Shown: piece after piece, positions 63,774 through 64,000 of the stretch
Layout of the letters: every line of letters starts with the position of its first letter
Numbering within the stretch: position 1 is the first letter of the stretch
DNA from: Aphelenchoides besseyi
Taxonomy: Eukaryota; Nematoda; Chromadorea; Rhabditida; Aphelenchoididae
Length of the DNA stretch: 64,000 nucleotides
Direction: 5' to 3'
Assembly: GCA_024699855.1 (NCBI GenBank)
Contig: JAMPIQ010000003.1
Location: 3,968,001-4,032,000, forward strand
Translations under genes and position numbers: made by a program
Notes under the pieces: model-generated
Told to the model about the DNA's origin: nothing
What the model saw: only the letters and a program-made list of their open reading frames with translations
Database searches by the model: none

Positions 63774-64000
63774 GTTTCCTTAAAGAATGAATGCTCGTCA
63801 AACACTTTCCAGTTGCTTCCCGACAAACACACGCGCAGAAAGAATGAAAATCACGTTCAAATCGAGTTCTGAAGGTCGTTTGGGTTCTCCGGTACACGAG
63901 CGACGGAAAAAATCGGCAAATCAACCAGAAAACGTTTGGAATCTTCAATTAAGAAAAAAGAACGACAAATGTTGCAAAAAATATTTTCACTAAACAAAAA
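63774..64000. other. Upstream region of the carrier gene
   Basis: Window edge. No exon recognised; an open frame at 63787-63993 (+) lacks any domain. Confidence 0.4.

Overview
This is a eukaryotic, animal-type window and most likely nematode. Genes are broken by many very short introns (about 40-50 nt, GT...TTTCAG or TTTTAG). One gene encodes a SXP/RAL-2 (DUF148) protein, a family I know only from nematodes, and a divergent nuclear receptor and an MPZ-1-like multi-PDZ protein fit as well. The species cannot be fixed from the sequence; wide gene spacing and decayed mobile DNA suggest a larger, looser genome than Caenorhabditis.

Layout. 1-2249 (-): 5' part of an MRP/ABCC transporter. 2250-5193: no gene, with an old ~175 bp tandem repeat. 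5194-10207 (-): CEP104, a cilium/centriole-tip TOG protein; its third intron holds a complete 1,267 bp inverted-repeat DNA element flanked by a TAA duplication. 10382-12196 (-): nuclear hormone receptor. 14200-16191 (-): Ro60. 16192-21106: mostly decayed sequence. 21107-22105 and 23841-24465 (-): two related proteins with a bacterial-toxin-like nuclease core, one of which has lost the catalytic histidine. 26160-28720 (+): orphan exons and a decayed Helitron. 28922-31871 (-): thioredoxin-fold protein, divergently paired with a secreted hyaluronidase (31997-33659, +). 33863-36633 (-): orphan single-pass membrane protein. 37861-54943 (+): a 17 kb multi-PDZ scaffold (MUPP1/PATJ/MPZ-1). 55538-57478 (+): drebrin-like actin-binding protein. 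58052-58593 (-): orphan. 59273-60883 (+): enolase. 61294-62305 (+): SXP/RAL-2 protein. 62430-63773 (-): mitochondrial 2-oxoglutarate/malate carrier.

The neighbours do not form a pathway. They are mostly housekeeping or cell-structure genes interleaved with lineage-specific secreted proteins. The strongest unusual signals are the DNA element inside a formerly 40 bp intron of CEP104, the nuclease-like pair with one likely dead member, and four introns in three genes whose conserved protein frame demands non-GT/AG boundaries (GT-CG, GT-TG, GC-AG, AT-AG). Gene models were built by eye from conserved protein blocks and splice motifs, so exon edges are predictions.
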